From Qipengyuania_B thermophila (GTDB lineage Bacteria; Pseudomonadota; Alphaproteobacteria; Sphingomonadales; Sphingomonadaceae), in contig NZ_SDSI01000001.1 of NCBI RefSeq assembly GCF_004153605.1, positions 434,001-498,000 of the forward strand: a stretch of DNA of 64,000 nt, read 5' to 3'. Both the position numbers and the translations under genes were made by a program. This document shows, piece after piece, positions 1 through 7,941 of the stretch; positions within the stretch are counted from its first letter, which is position 1, and the number at the start of each line of letters is the position of its first letter. The notes beneath the pieces were generated by a model. The model did not search any database and was not told where the DNA came from. It saw nothing but the letters and a program-made list of their open reading frames with translations.

Positions 1-351
1 GAAGGGCGCTGGGGCATTCTGCTCTACCTGCGGCAGGAAGGACGCGGCATCGGTCTCGTCAACAAGCTGCGCGCCTACCGCCTTCAGGATCAGGGCTTCG
101 ACACCGTGGATGCCAACGAGCGACTCGGCCTGCCGGACGAATCACGCGATTTCGCCACCGCGGCGGCCATGCTGCGCCTGATGGAGGTGCGCGCGGTCCG
201 CCTCCTGACCAACAATCCGGCCAAGGTCGCGGCGCTGACGGAGGCCGGCATCACCGTCGAGGAACGCGTTCCGCACCAGACGGGCAGCAACGCGCACAAC
301 CTGCGCTACCTCAGGACGAAGCGCGACCGGGCGGGTCATCTGCTGGGCTGA
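1..351 (+). CDS. ribA: GTP cyclohydrolase II, C-terminal part (window edge)
   Basis: The frame is open from the first base, so this is the last 116 residues of a longer protein. GTP cyclohydrolase II opens the guanine ring of GTP in the first committed step of riboflavin synthesis, in the cytosol. The visible part contains the family's GTP-contact segment RQEGRGIGLVNKLRAY and the downstream block DANERLGLPDESRDF, followed by the conserved LLTNNPAKV segment. The Zn-binding cysteines lie upstream of the window, and I cannot tell whether the full protein is a RibBA fusion. Its 3' end overlaps the convergent psd gene by 41 bp. Confidence 0.93.
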   Translation, partial: EGRWGILLYLRQEGRGIGLVNKLRAYRLQDQGFDTVDANERLGLPDESRDFATAAAMLRLMEVRAVRLLTNNPAKVAALTEAGITVEERVPHQTGSNAHNLRYLRTKRDRAGHLLG

Positions 352-1207
352 CGGCGGCGTCGAGCCGTTCGCCGATCGCCTCGCCCATCCTGAGCACCGA
401 CAGTTCGCCAAGTTCGTCCCGCCAGCGGATCCGTCCCGGCTCGAACAGGAGCACGACGGTCGAGCCAAGGAGGAAACGTCCCATTTCCGCCCCCGCCTCC
501 AGCCGGACGCTGTCGGGGCCCAATGCGGGATAATGCCGCGTCAGCGGCTTGCCATCGCCCCCGCGCGCCAGCCCGCCCCACACCGTCTTGATGCTGGCGA
601 CGATCATGGCGCCGACCATGACCACCGCCACGCTGCCCAGGTCGGTGTCGAACACGCAGACGAGCCGCTCGTTGCGCGCGAACAGGCCGCGCACGCCCCG
701 CGCGGTCGCCGTGTTCACGGAAAACAGCCGCCCCGGCACGTGCCGGGTCCAGCGCAGGGTTCCGCTCACCGGCATGTGCACGCGGTGGTAGTCGCGCGGG
801 CTGAGATAGATGGTGGCGAACTCCCCGCCGGCGAAGCGGCGCGCAGCGTCCGCATCGCCGCCGAGCAGTTCGGCGGCGGTGAACTCCCGTCCTTTCGCCT
901 GAAGGATGCGGCCCCCGGTGATGCGGCCAAGCTGGCTCACCGCCCCGTCGGCCGGGCTGAGCACGAACCGCGCCGGGTCCGCCAGCGGGCGGGCGCCCGG
1001 CTTCAGCGCGCGCGTGAAGAAGTCGTTGAAGGACCGGTAATCCTCCATGCCCCGCTCCGCCTCCTCCATGTCGACGTCGTAGGCGCGGATGAAGCGGCGG
1101 ATGAGCTGATGGCGCACACGCGCGTTGCTGCTGGCGGCGAAGCGGCCGGCGATGCGGGTGAGTGCGCGCTGCGGCGCGACGTGCTGGAGCCAGACGAACA
1201 GCGACAT
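311..1207 (-). CDS. psd: Phosphatidylserine decarboxylase proenzyme
   Basis: This 298-residue inner-membrane enzyme makes phosphatidylethanolamine from phosphatidylserine. It is made as a proenzyme that cuts itself at a Gly-Ser bond to create a pyruvoyl group. The cleavage motif LLGSTVV is present (Gly248-Ser249), as are the SPADG aspartate near residue 87 and the PRDYHRVHMP histidine near 144, which matches the Asp-His-Ser arrangement of the family. The start MSLFVWLQHV was chosen because it begins at the family's usual N-terminus and because its ATG overlaps the stop of the small upstream ORF (TGATG). A 97-residue in-frame extension upstream has no homology character. The 3' end overlaps ribA on the other strand. 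Confidence 0.95.
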   Translation of the reverse strand: MSLFVWLQHVAPQRALTRIAGRFAASSNARVRHQLIRRFIRAYDVDMEEAERGMEDYRSFNDFFTRALKPGARPLADPARFVLSPADGAVSQLGRITGGRILQAKGREFTAAELLGGDADAARRFAGGEFATIYLSPRDYHRVHMPVSGTLRWTRHVPGRLFSVNTATARGVRGLFARNERLVCVFDTDLGSVAVVMVGAMIVASIKTVWGGLARGGDGKPLTRHYPALGPDSVRLEAGAEMGRFLLGSTVVLLFEPGRIRWRDELGELSVLRMGEAIGERLDAAVSPADDPPGRASS

Positions 1208-1437
1208 CAGCCCCTCGTCCCGCCCGGCGGCGGCGGGTCGCAGGCGCAGGAGCCGCGGCCGCTCGCCGCCTGCAGCCCGACACCGGAGCGCAGCGCGCCG
1301 CATTGCGGGCAGAAGCGCCGTGCCCGTCCCGGCGCCGCCCTGCCCGCGACCTGCCGTCTCGTGGGGCGGCCGGGACCGGACACGGATTGGTCTGCCCTCA
1401 TGGGGATGTTCAAGACAGCAAGGCGCCGCCGGGTCAA
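1207..1437 (-). CDS. Small Cys-rich protein, CWC-like zinc-ribbon remnant
   Basis: This ORF of 76 residues (an internal ATG at 1401 would give 64) ends in a TGATG overlap with psd, which suggests translational coupling. Its C-terminal half reads FCPQCGALRSGVG, then an alanine/glycine stretch, then SCACDPPPPGG. This spacing of a CPxCG pair and a CxC pair before a proline patch resembles the small cysteine-rich CWC family. The role of that family is not established, and zinc binding is an inference from the cysteines. GC-rich DNA yields many spurious ORFs of this size, so only the overlap and the cysteines support it. Confidence 0.42.
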   Translation of the reverse strand: MTRRRLAVLNIPMRADQSVSGPGRPTRRQVAGRAAPGRARRFCPQCGALRSGVGLQAASGRGSCACDPPPPGGTRG

Positions 1438-1511
1438 GCGCCAAGGAGACCACCCGATTGCGCGGCCGGCGGCCAGCGTCTATCTGCGCAGCGTTCAACG
1501 GAGATCACGCG

Positions 1512-1853
1512 ATGCAGCCTCGCCATGCCCTGCTTGCCCTCGCGCCGCTGGCGCTGACCCTTGCTGCCTGCGGCGAGTTCGAGAACGCGTCCGCCGAAGC
1601 GCAGGCGGACACGGTGGAGATCCCGGCCGACGAGCCGCTCGCCAACGTGGCGGAGGAACCGGTGGCCGATCCGGCCGCCGGCACCGATGTTCCGGCCGCC
1701 GACGTCATCGCCAGCGATGCCGAAGGAGGCGCGGGCACGCTCGGCCCGGACATCGCCGACCAGGCGCCGCCCGCCACCCCCGGCGCGTCGCCAGCGGCCC
1801 CGGCCGGCGCCGCCGCGACGCCCTCGCCCGCCGCACCCGCCACGCCGCGCTGA
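1512..1853 (+). CDS. Small Ala/Pro-rich lipoprotein
   Basis: This 113-residue protein has a clear lipoprotein signal: MQPRHALLALAPLALTLAAC, with the lipobox LAAC at residues 17-20. The rest is low-complexity, acidic in the middle and rich in Ala, Pro, Asp and Glu, with a Pro-Ala tail. It is probably anchored in the periplasm-facing leaflet or the outer membrane. There is no catalytic or domain signature and I do not recognise a function. It stops 6 bp before the GTG start of the downstream dehydratase, so the two are probably co-transcribed. Confidence 0.75.
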   Translation: MQPRHALLALAPLALTLAACGEFENASAEAQADTVEIPADEPLANVAEEPVADPAAGTDVPAADVIASDAEGGAGTLGPDIADQAPPATPGASPAAPAGAAATPSPAAPATPR

Positions 1854-1859
1854 TCCTGC

Positions 1860-2735
1860 GTGACGGCGTCACGCTGGCGCAACTGGATCGGGCCGGTTCA
1901 GCGATCCTCGGACCAGGCCACGGAATCGCTGCTGGCGCGGTGGCTCGCCACGTTCGACCGTCCGCCCGTTGCCGGTTCATGGCTGCCGCAGGGGCTGCAT
2001 TTCTGCCTGTGCCCTCCGGATGCACCCACACGCGAGCTGGGCGAGGACGGGCATCCGGACCGCAGCCGCGAGGGCGGCAGTTTCCTGCCGCCGGTGCCGC
2101 TGGAGCGGCGCATGTGGGCGGGCAGTCGGATCACCTTTCACGCGCCGCTGGAACGCGAAGCGGCCGTCACCCGCACCAGCCGCATCCTCAACATCACCGA
2201 AAAGAGCGGGCGCAGCGGCCTGCTCGTCTTCGCCGAGATCGAGCATGTGACCGAGTCCGGCGCAGCCGTGCGCGTGCACGAAGTGCAGACGCTGGTCTTT
2301 CGCCCGGCCGCGCCAAGGGACGCGCCGCTCGCTCCGCCGCCGCCCCCGACGGCGGAGCCGTTCGCGCCGGAAGGCTGGACGCGCCACCGCACGCTGGTCC
2401 CCGACGAGCGGCTGCTGTTCCGCTACTCGGCCCTCACCTTCAACACCCACCGCATCCACTATGACGCGCCCTACGCGCGCGAGGTGGAGCGCTATCGCGG
2501 GCTGGTCGTGCACGGGCCGCTGCTCGCCTCGCTGCTGCTCCAGCTGGCGGCGGACCATTGCGGCGACAACGCGCTGAGCGAGTTCACCTTCCAGGCGCGC
2601 AGTCCCGCCATCTGCGGCGATGCGCTCCACCTCGCGCTTGCGGACGAAGGCGCGATCCTGACGCTGAGGGCGGTGGCGCAGGACGGGCGCGTCGTGGTGG
2701 ACGCCTCCGCCCGCCGGGCTCAGGGCAAAGGGTAG
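1860..2735 (+). CDS. FAS1-like / MaoC-N double-hotdog acyl-CoA dehydratase
   Basis: This 291-residue protein belongs to the MaoC_dehydrat_N / HTD2-like group, which hydrates or dehydrates acyl thioesters (for example mesaconyl-C4-CoA or 3-hydroxyacyl thioesters). The N-terminal hotdog covers about 30-150 (LPPVPLERRMWAGSRITF, then RTSRILNITEKSGRSG). A proline-rich linker lies around 155-175. The catalytic C-terminal hotdog carries FRYSALTFNTHRIHYD and YRGLVVHGPL. The start is GTG, since no better start precedes MTASRWRNWIG and it lies 6 bp after the lipoprotein stop. The substrate cannot be read from sequence. The gene converges on PPK2 with a 16-bp overlap. Confidence 0.85.
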   Translation: MTASRWRNWIGPVQRSSDQATESLLARWLATFDRPPVAGSWLPQGLHFCLCPPDAPTRELGEDGHPDRSREGGSFLPPVPLERRMWAGSRITFHAPLEREAAVTRTSRILNITEKSGRSGLLVFAEIEHVTESGAAVRVHEVQTLVFRPAAPRDAPLAPPPPPTAEPFAPEGWTRHRTLVPDERLLFRYSALTFNTHRIHYDAPYAREVERYRGLVVHGPLLASLLLQLAADHCGDNALSEFTFQARSPAICGDALHLALADEGAILTLRAVAQDGRVVVDASARRAQGKG

Positions 2736-3505
2736 CCGGGCAGCGGCTTCACCACGCCGAACGTTTCGCGCTGCGGCGGCTCCTCAAGGGGCGGCAGGAC
2801 GATGTCCTCCTCGGCGACCCGGGTGTCCGGAAGCCGGTCGAGCAGATCGCGGATCAGCGTGAGCCGCCCGCGTCGCTGGTCGTTGAAATCGACCAGCGTC
2901 CACGGCGCGTGCGGAGTGTGCGTGGCGCGCAGCATCGCCTCGCGGGCCTCGGTGTAGGCATGGTACAGGCGCCGCGCGGCGAGATCGACCGGCGACAGCT
3001 TCCAGCGCTTGAGCGGGTCGGCCAGCCGTTCCGCCAGCCGCTGCTCCTGTTGCCGCTGATCGGTGGTGAGCCAGTACTTGAACAGCAGCATTCCGTCATC
3101 GACCAGCATCTTCTCGAACACGGGTGCCGCGGCAAGGAACTCCTCGACCTCCTGCGGCGCGGCATACCCCATCACCCGCTCCACCCCGGCCCGGTTGTAC
3201 CACGACCGGTCGAACAGGACGATTTCGCCCCGGGCGGGAAGATGCGGCACGTAACGCTGGAAGGACCATTGGCCCCGCTCGCGCTCGGTCGGCGCCGGCA
3301 GGGCGACCACGTGGCACTGGCGCGGATTGAGGCGGCGGCTGATCGCGCCGATGGCACCTCCCTTGCCGGCCGCGTCGCGCCCTTCGAACAGGATGCAGAC
3401 GCGCTGCCCGGTCGCCTTGACCCAGCGCGCCATGGCGACAAGCTCCTGCTCCAGCGGAGCAAGATGCGTCTCGTAGTCGCGGCGTTTCAGTTGCGGTTCT
3501 TCCAC
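2720..3505 (-). CDS. ppk2: Polyphosphate kinase 2 family protein
   Basis: PPK2 enzymes move phosphate between polyphosphate and nucleotides, usually favouring polyP-driven NDP or NMP phosphorylation. This 261-residue form is a single PPK2 domain: Walker A FEGRDAAGKGG near residues 40-50, then the lid/Walker B block VLFDRSWYNRAGVERVMG near 97-113, then KYWLTTD. I chose the GTG at 3503-3505 because the PPK2 fold begins at KRRDYETHLAPLEQEL. The longer ATG start at 3595 would overlap the divergent phhA start. Subclass (ADP, AMP or dual) is not decided here. It shares an intergenic region of about 80 bp with phhA. Confidence 0.9.
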   Translation of the reverse strand: MEEPQLKRRDYETHLAPLEQELVAMARWVKATGQRVCILFEGRDAAGKGGAIGAISRRLNPRQCHVVALPAPTERERGQWSFQRYVPHLPARGEIVLFDRSWYNRAGVERVMGYAAPQEVEEFLAAAPVFEKMLVDDGMLLFKYWLTTDQRQQEQRLAERLADPLKRWKLSPVDLAARRLYHAYTEAREAMLRATHTPHAPWTLVDFNDQRRGRLTLIRDLLDRLPDTRVAEEDIVLPPLEEPPQRETFGVVKPLPGYPLP

Positions 3506-3587
3506 TTGCCCCCCGCGCGGTGCTACACTCCGGGCGACCCGCAGAACAGCACGCGGCCCCGCCGCCGCGCAAGAGAGGACAGCGCCG

Positions 3588-4529
3588 ATGGCCACGCTTC
3601 AGCAGGAACGACCGCAGGATTTCTCGCGCCTGCCCGACATGGACGGGACGGTGTTCACCGCGCCGCTGCAACGGCCCGCGCATGTCGGCGAGGACTGGCT
3701 GGAGCCTGAGCAGACCCGCTATTCCGCCGAGGATCACGCCATCTGGGACGACCTTTTCGCCCGGCAGATGGACGTGCTGCCCGGGCGGGCGGCGTCGGCC
3801 TTCCTGCGCGGGCTGGAGAAGCTGGACCTTGGCCGCGGCGGCGTGCCGGACTTCCGCCAGCTGAGCGAGGAACTGGGGGCGCTCACCGGCTGGTCGGTGG
3901 TGCCGGTGCCGATGCTGATCCCCGACCACGTGTTCTTCTGGCACCTCGCGAACCGGCGCTTCCCAGCCGGAAACTTCATCCGCACCCGCGAGACGTTCGA
4001 CTACATCCAGGAGCCGGACGTCTTCCACGACGTGTTCGGCCATGTGCCGCTGCTCACCGACCCGGTGTTTGCGGACTACATGCAGGAATACGGGCGCGCC
4101 GGGTGGAAGGCGATGCGGCACAACCGGCTCAAGGCTTTGGGCGCGCTCTACTGGTACACGGTCGAGTTCGGCCTCATCCAGGAGCCGGACGGGATCAAGG
4201 CCTACGGGGCCGGCATCCTGTCGGGACCGACGGAGGTGGTGTTCGCGGTGGAAGGGCAGAGCCCGAACCGGATCATGCTGAATGTCGACCGGGTGATGCG
4301 GACCGATTACGTCATCAGCGACCTTCAGCCGACCTACTTCGTCATCGAAAGCTTCGAGGATCTGTTCCGGCAGACGGTCGAGCGCGACTTCGAACGGCTG
4401 TACCAGTCGCTGCCTCCCGCCTTCACCTACGCCAATTCGGCCGTGCTCGACCTCGACAACGTGGTGCATCGCGGCACGCAGGAGTATCTGCTGCGCGGCG
4501 GCCGCGGCAGCGGCGCCCAGCCGGTCTGA
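3588..4529 (+). CDS. phhA: Phenylalanine 4-monooxygenase
   Basis: This non-haem iron enzyme hydroxylates phenylalanine to tyrosine with tetrahydropterin and O2, opening phenylalanine catabolism. It has 313 residues, typical for bacterial single-domain forms without the regulatory ACT domain. The iron ligands are visible: His147 and His152 in FHDVFGHVP and Glu193 in YWYTVEFGL. The pterin/substrate region PVPMLIPDHVFFWHLANRRF also fits. There is no phhB (pterin dehydratase) next door. It is divergent from PPK2, so control elements must lie in the roughly 80 bp between them. Confidence 0.95.
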   Translation: MATLQQERPQDFSRLPDMDGTVFTAPLQRPAHVGEDWLEPEQTRYSAEDHAIWDDLFARQMDVLPGRAASAFLRGLEKLDLGRGGVPDFRQLSEELGALTGWSVVPVPMLIPDHVFFWHLANRRFPAGNFIRTRETFDYIQEPDVFHDVFGHVPLLTDPVFADYMQEYGRAGWKAMRHNRLKALGALYWYTVEFGLIQEPDGIKAYGAGILSGPTEVVFAVEGQSPNRIMLNVDRVMRTDYVISDLQPTYFVIESFEDLFRQTVERDFERLYQSLPPAFTYANSAVLDLDNVVHRGTQEYLLRGGRGSGAQPV

Positions 4530-4581
4530 GACCCGCGCGCGTCCGTCGCGCCCGCAGCCACACCGGGAAGCCGATGGGCAG

Positions 4582-4615
4582 AAAAATGGCGGCGCCCGCT
4601 CAGGAGCGCCGCCAT
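4582..4615 (-). terminator. Rho-independent terminator
   Basis: There is a perfect 10-bp stem (ATGGCGGCGC at 4586-4595 with GCGCCGCCAT at 4606-4615) and a 10-nt loop. On the minus strand the stem is followed by TTTTT. It lies 17 bp past the stop of the minus-strand lipoprotein gene, so it ends that transcript. It may also slow phhA transcription from the other side, though that side lacks a T run. Confidence 0.85.
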
Positions 4616-4632
4616 CATACGCGTCTCCGCGC

Positions 4633-4911
4633 TCAGCGGACCGTGGTCGTGGTGGTCGTCCCGGCGGCCTGATCCATGGCTTCGCCCTGCGCTTCCATGG
4701 CGTCGGCGCGGTCTTCCGCACGATCCGTGATCGCGTCTTCCTGCGCGTCGGTGATCGCGCCCTGCGCCTCGAGCTGTTCGGCGCGTTCGTTCACGATCTC
4801 GGCCTGCTGCTCGCCCTGCGCTTCCATGGCGTTCTCGTTCGGCCCTTCGCAGGCCGCCAGCGCCACGGACGCCGTCGCGGCCAGCACGGCCGACTTGATC
4901 ATGGTCTTCAT
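4633..4911 (-). CDS. Small acidic lipoprotein with Glu/Ala-Gln helix
   Basis: This 92-residue protein begins MKTMIKSAVLAATASVALAAC, with lipobox ALAAC and Cys21 as the lipidated residue. The mature part repeats motifs such as EAQGE, ERAEQLEAQG and DRAEDRADAMEAQG, which predict a long amphipathic helix, and it ends in a run of threonines. Similar small lipoproteins are common in sphingomonads; their function is unknown. It stands alone, with its own terminator at 4582-4615 and an inverted repeat upstream at 4945-4981. Confidence 0.8.
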   Translation of the reverse strand: MKTMIKSAVLAATASVALAACEGPNENAMEAQGEQQAEIVNERAEQLEAQGAITDAQEDAITDRAEDRADAMEAQGEAMDQAAGTTTTTTVR

Positions 4912-4944
4912 GTCGTTTTTCCCCTCTGGTGGAGAGACGGGCCT

Positions 4945-4981
4945 AGCAACAAAGCTGCTGCTCAGGAACAGAATTGTTGCT
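4945..4981. repeat. 8-bp inverted repeat between uppP and lipoprotein gene
   Basis: AGCAACAA (4945-4952) is matched by TTGTTGCT (4974-4981) with a 21-nt spacer. It lies 34-70 bp upstream of the minus-strand lipoprotein start and about 52 bp past the uppP stop. It could be an operator for the lipoprotein gene or a weak end structure for uppP; there is no T run. Confidence 0.4.
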
Positions 4982-5032
4982 CGCCCGGCCGCGCGCCGAC
5001 CGGCGGGTGGGCTGCGCGCCGGGTCCGCTTGC

Positions 5033-5845
5033 TCAGCGGGCGAGCAGCCAGAGGAGCGCGACGCTTCCGAGCACGATGCGGTAATAGGCGAACGGGCTGA
5101 ACCCGTGCCGGGTGATGTAGGCCACGAAGGCGCGGATCACGATCAGCGCCACGACGAAGCTGGTCACGAAGCCGATCGCGATCTCTTCCCAGCCGATCAG
5201 CGTATTGCCGCTGAGCAGTCCCTCGGGCTCCGACACGATCTTCACCACGGCCGCGCCGAGCATCGTCGGAACGGCGAGGAAGAAGGAGAATTCGGCCGCG
5301 GTCTTGCGCCCCACCCCGAGCGTCAGGGCACCGAGGATGCTGGCCGCCGACCGGCTGGTGCCGGGGATCATCGCCAGGCACTGCATGAAGCCGATGCCGA
5401 TCGCGACCGTCCACGGGAGATCGGCGACGCCGGTCTCGTAGCTCGGCTTGATCAGACGCTCGACCAGCAGGATCGCCACTCCGCCGACGATCAGCGCGAC
5501 CGCCACGACGAGGGGCGTCTCCAGCATGTAGTCGATGGCGTCCTTGACGACGAGCCCGATCACCGCCGCTGGCAGGAAGCCCAGCACGATGTTGCGGGCA
5601 AAGCGCCACGCCGTCGCGTCGCGGCGGAGGAGGCCGGCGCCCATCGACCAGAAGGTGCTGCGGTAGGCGACCACGACCGCCAGGATGGCGCCAAGCTGGA
5701 TGACGATGTTGAACTGTGCCCACTGCGCCGGGTCGTAGCCGAAGAATTCGGTCGCCAGGATGAGGTGCCCTGTCGAGGAGACCGGCAGAAACTCGGTCAG
5801 CCCTTCGAGAATGCCGAGGAGGAAGGCGGTGAGGGTGGTATCCAT
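5033..5845 (-). CDS. uppP: Undecaprenyl-diphosphatase
   Basis: UppP (BacA) dephosphorylates undecaprenyl pyrophosphate, recycling the lipid carrier for peptidoglycan and other envelope polymers. The protein has 270 residues, is strongly hydrophobic throughout with about eight membrane segments, and carries both family motifs: EGLTEFLPVSSTGHL near the N-terminus and the phosphatase-like MIPGTSRSAASILG near residue 165. The start MDTTLTAFLLGILEG was preferred to an upstream ATG because it places the first motif at its usual distance. It lies 44 bp downstream of the ABC exporter gene on the same strand and may be its second cistron. Confidence 0.95.
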   Translation of the reverse strand: MDTTLTAFLLGILEGLTEFLPVSSTGHLILATEFFGYDPAQWAQFNIVIQLGAILAVVVAYRSTFWSMGAGLLRRDATAWRFARNIVLGFLPAAVIGLVVKDAIDYMLETPLVVAVALIVGGVAILLVERLIKPSYETGVADLPWTVAIGIGFMQCLAMIPGTSRSAASILGALTLGVGRKTAAEFSFFLAVPTMLGAAVVKIVSEPEGLLSGNTLIGWEEIAIGFVTSFVVALIVIRAFVAYITRHGFSPFAYYRIVLGSVALLWLLAR

Positions 5846-5889
5846 GTCCCGCGTGGCCAAGCCAGCCGCGCCTCGCGAAGTCAAACGGT

Positions 5890-7752
5890 TTAGGCGGCCT
5901 GCTGTCCGAACTGCAGCGCGGCGAGGTGGGCGTAGAGGCCGCCCTGGCGGCTCAGTTCGTCGTGCGTGCCGCGTTCGACGATGCGGCCGTTCTCCATCAC
6001 CACGATCCGGTCGGCCGCCCTCACGGTGGACAGCCGGTGCGCAATGACCAGTGTCGTGCGCCCCTTCATCAGCCGGTCGAGCGCCTGCTGCACCAGCCGC
6101 TCCGATTCGGCGTCGAGCGCGCTGGTCGCCTCGTCCAGCAGCAGGATGGGCGCATCGCGCAGGATGGCCCGTGCGATGGCGATGCGCTGCTGCTGGCCGC
6201 CGGACAGGCGGGTGCCGTCCTCACCGAGATAGGTGTCGAGCCCTTCGGGCAGATCCCGCAGGAACCCCTCGGCGTTGGCCGCCTGCGCCGCCGCCCAGAT
6301 CTCCTCGTCGCTGGCGCTCCAGCGGCCATAGCGCAGGTTGTCGCGGGCGTTGGCCGAGAACAGCACGCCCTCCTGCGGGACCAGAGCCATGCGCTGGCGG
6401 ATCGCCGCAGGGTCGGCCTGCGTCAGCGGAACGCCGTCGAGCCGGATGGTCCCGCTCTGCGGATCGTAGAACCGCTCGGCCAGCTGGAAGATGGTGGACT
6501 TGCCCGCGCCCGACGGGCCGACGATGGCGACCGTCTCGCCCGGTTCGATCTCGAGGCTGAAGTCGCTGATCGCCGGCAGGTCCGGCCGGGTCGGGTAGCG
6601 GAACGTGACCTGCCGGAACGACAGGCTGCCCCGCGGCGGTTCGGGCAGGCGCTGCGGACGGGTGGGCGGGGCGATGGCGGGCCGCTCCGCCAGCAGCTCG
6701 CTCAGCCGGGCGGCGGCGCCCGCTCCGCGCAGCAGGTCGCCGAACACCTCCGTCAGCGCGCTGAAGGCGCCGGCCACCAGCCCTCCGGTGATGACGAAGG
6801 CGGCGATGGTGCCACCGGTGACCTCGCCCCCGGCGACCGCGAGCGCACCGCGCCACATCACAAGGGTGATCGCCCCGAACACGGCCACGATGATGAGCGC
6901 GGTCATTGCCGCGCGGATGGCAATCCTGCGCCGCGCCACGGCGAAGGTGTCCTCCACCGCGTCCCGGAAACGGCGGGCCTCGCGCGCCTCCTGGTTGAAG
7001 GCCTGCACGACCTTCATCGCCGCGAGCGTCTCGGACACGAGCGCCCCGACCGTGGCCACGCGGTCTTGGCTGGAGCGCGAGACGTTGCGCAGGCGCCGCC
7101 CGGCGACAACCACCAGCGGCAGCAGCACCGCCAGCCCGAACAGCAGGGCAAGCGTGAGCCGCGGCATCAGGTAGAACAGGTACACCGTGCCGCCCACGCC
7201 CATCAGCGCGTTGCGCAGCGCGACCGAGATGGTGGTGCCGACCACCTGTTCGATGATGGCCGTGTCGGCGGTCATCCGGCTGGCGATCTCGCGCGGGCTG
7301 TTCTCCTCGTAGAAGGACGGGGCGAGGCGCAGCAGGTTGGCCTGCACCTTGAGGCGGACGTCCGCGACCACCCGCTCGCCCAGCCAGCTGACGAAGTAGA
7401 AGCGCATGGCCGTGCCGATGCCGAGCACCACGACGATGCCGAGGAGATAGCGGAACCAGCGGCCGATGTCCGCCGGATCGCCCCCGGCCGCGAAGCCGCG
7501 GTCGATGATGAGCTTGAACCCGGCCGGGATGGCGAGCGTCGCCCCGGCGGTGATCACGAGCGCGGTCAGCGCCAGCGCCACCTTGTCCGGGTAGCGCCGG
7601 GCGGCATCCCAGATCATCCGCAGCGGGCCGAGCGAGCGGACCGGCGGCGCGGCTGCAACGGGCGTGTCGGGGGCGTCGGGAGCAGACTGCGGCGCAGCGT
7701 CCTCATCCACCGGGAAGGCAGCGGCGCCGCGGGCGGGATCGTGCGCGGTCAT
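5890..7752 (-). CDS. ABC exporter, fused membrane and ATPase domains (MsbA/LmrA-like)
   Basis: This 620-residue half-transporter should work as a homodimer in the inner membrane. After a Pro/Ala-rich cytosolic tail of about 50 residues, the six-helix type I exporter domain spans roughly 55-345. The ATPase domain follows with Walker A IVGPSGAGKST, signature RLSGGQQQRIAIARA, Walker B ILLLDEATSALD and switch histidine in VIAHRLSTV. The substrate cannot be told from sequence; lipid, peptide or drug export are all possible. Neighbouring uppP hints at an envelope role, but that is inference. The start ATG at 7750-7752 is the one that begins the protein-like sequence; the frame stays open far upstream without homology. 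Confidence 0.92.
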   Translation of the reverse strand: MTAHDPARGAAAFPVDEDAAPQSAPDAPDTPVAAAPPVRSLGPLRMIWDAARRYPDKVALALTALVITAGATLAIPAGFKLIIDRGFAAGGDPADIGRWFRYLLGIVVVLGIGTAMRFYFVSWLGERVVADVRLKVQANLLRLAPSFYEENSPREIASRMTADTAIIEQVVGTTISVALRNALMGVGGTVYLFYLMPRLTLALLFGLAVLLPLVVVAGRRLRNVSRSSQDRVATVGALVSETLAAMKVVQAFNQEAREARRFRDAVEDTFAVARRRIAIRAAMTALIIVAVFGAITLVMWRGALAVAGGEVTGGTIAAFVITGGLVAGAFSALTEVFGDLLRGAGAAARLSELLAERPAIAPPTRPQRLPEPPRGSLSFRQVTFRYPTRPDLPAISDFSLEIEPGETVAIVGPSGAGKSTIFQLAERFYDPQSGTIRLDGVPLTQADPAAIRQRMALVPQEGVLFSANARDNLRYGRWSASDEEIWAAAQAANAEGFLRDLPEGLDTYLGEDGTRLSGGQQQRIAIARAILRDAPILLLDEATSALDAESERLVQQALDRLMKGRTTLVIAHRLSTVRAADRIVVMENGRIVERGTHDELSRQGGLYAHLAALQFGQQAA

Positions 7753-7830
7753 GGTCCGCCCATAGCCGGGCCGGCGCCGCTTTGCCATCAGCAAGGCATC
7801 GTCCCGCACAGCCGCGGCGCCCCGCTGCCC

Positions 7831-7846
7831 GCGGGAAAAATCCCGC
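7831..7846. promoter_or_regulatory. Palindrome GCGGGAAAAATCCCGC in a divergent promoter region
   Basis: Six-base arms GCGGGA and TCCCGC flank AAAA in the 189-bp gap between the ABC exporter (minus) and the PHB depolymerase (plus). Position and symmetry suit a dimeric regulator serving one or both genes. Nearby GCAG-CAT-CTGC (around 7875) is also symmetric. Neither can be assigned to a known regulator from sequence alone. Confidence 0.35.
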
Positions 7847-7941
7847 ATTGCAACCGACCGCCCCCGCCGCCATCTTGCAGCATCTGCACTGCTGCGGCCC
7901 CGGCGGGGCGGCGCGCGAAAACGACAACACGGGGAGCGGCC

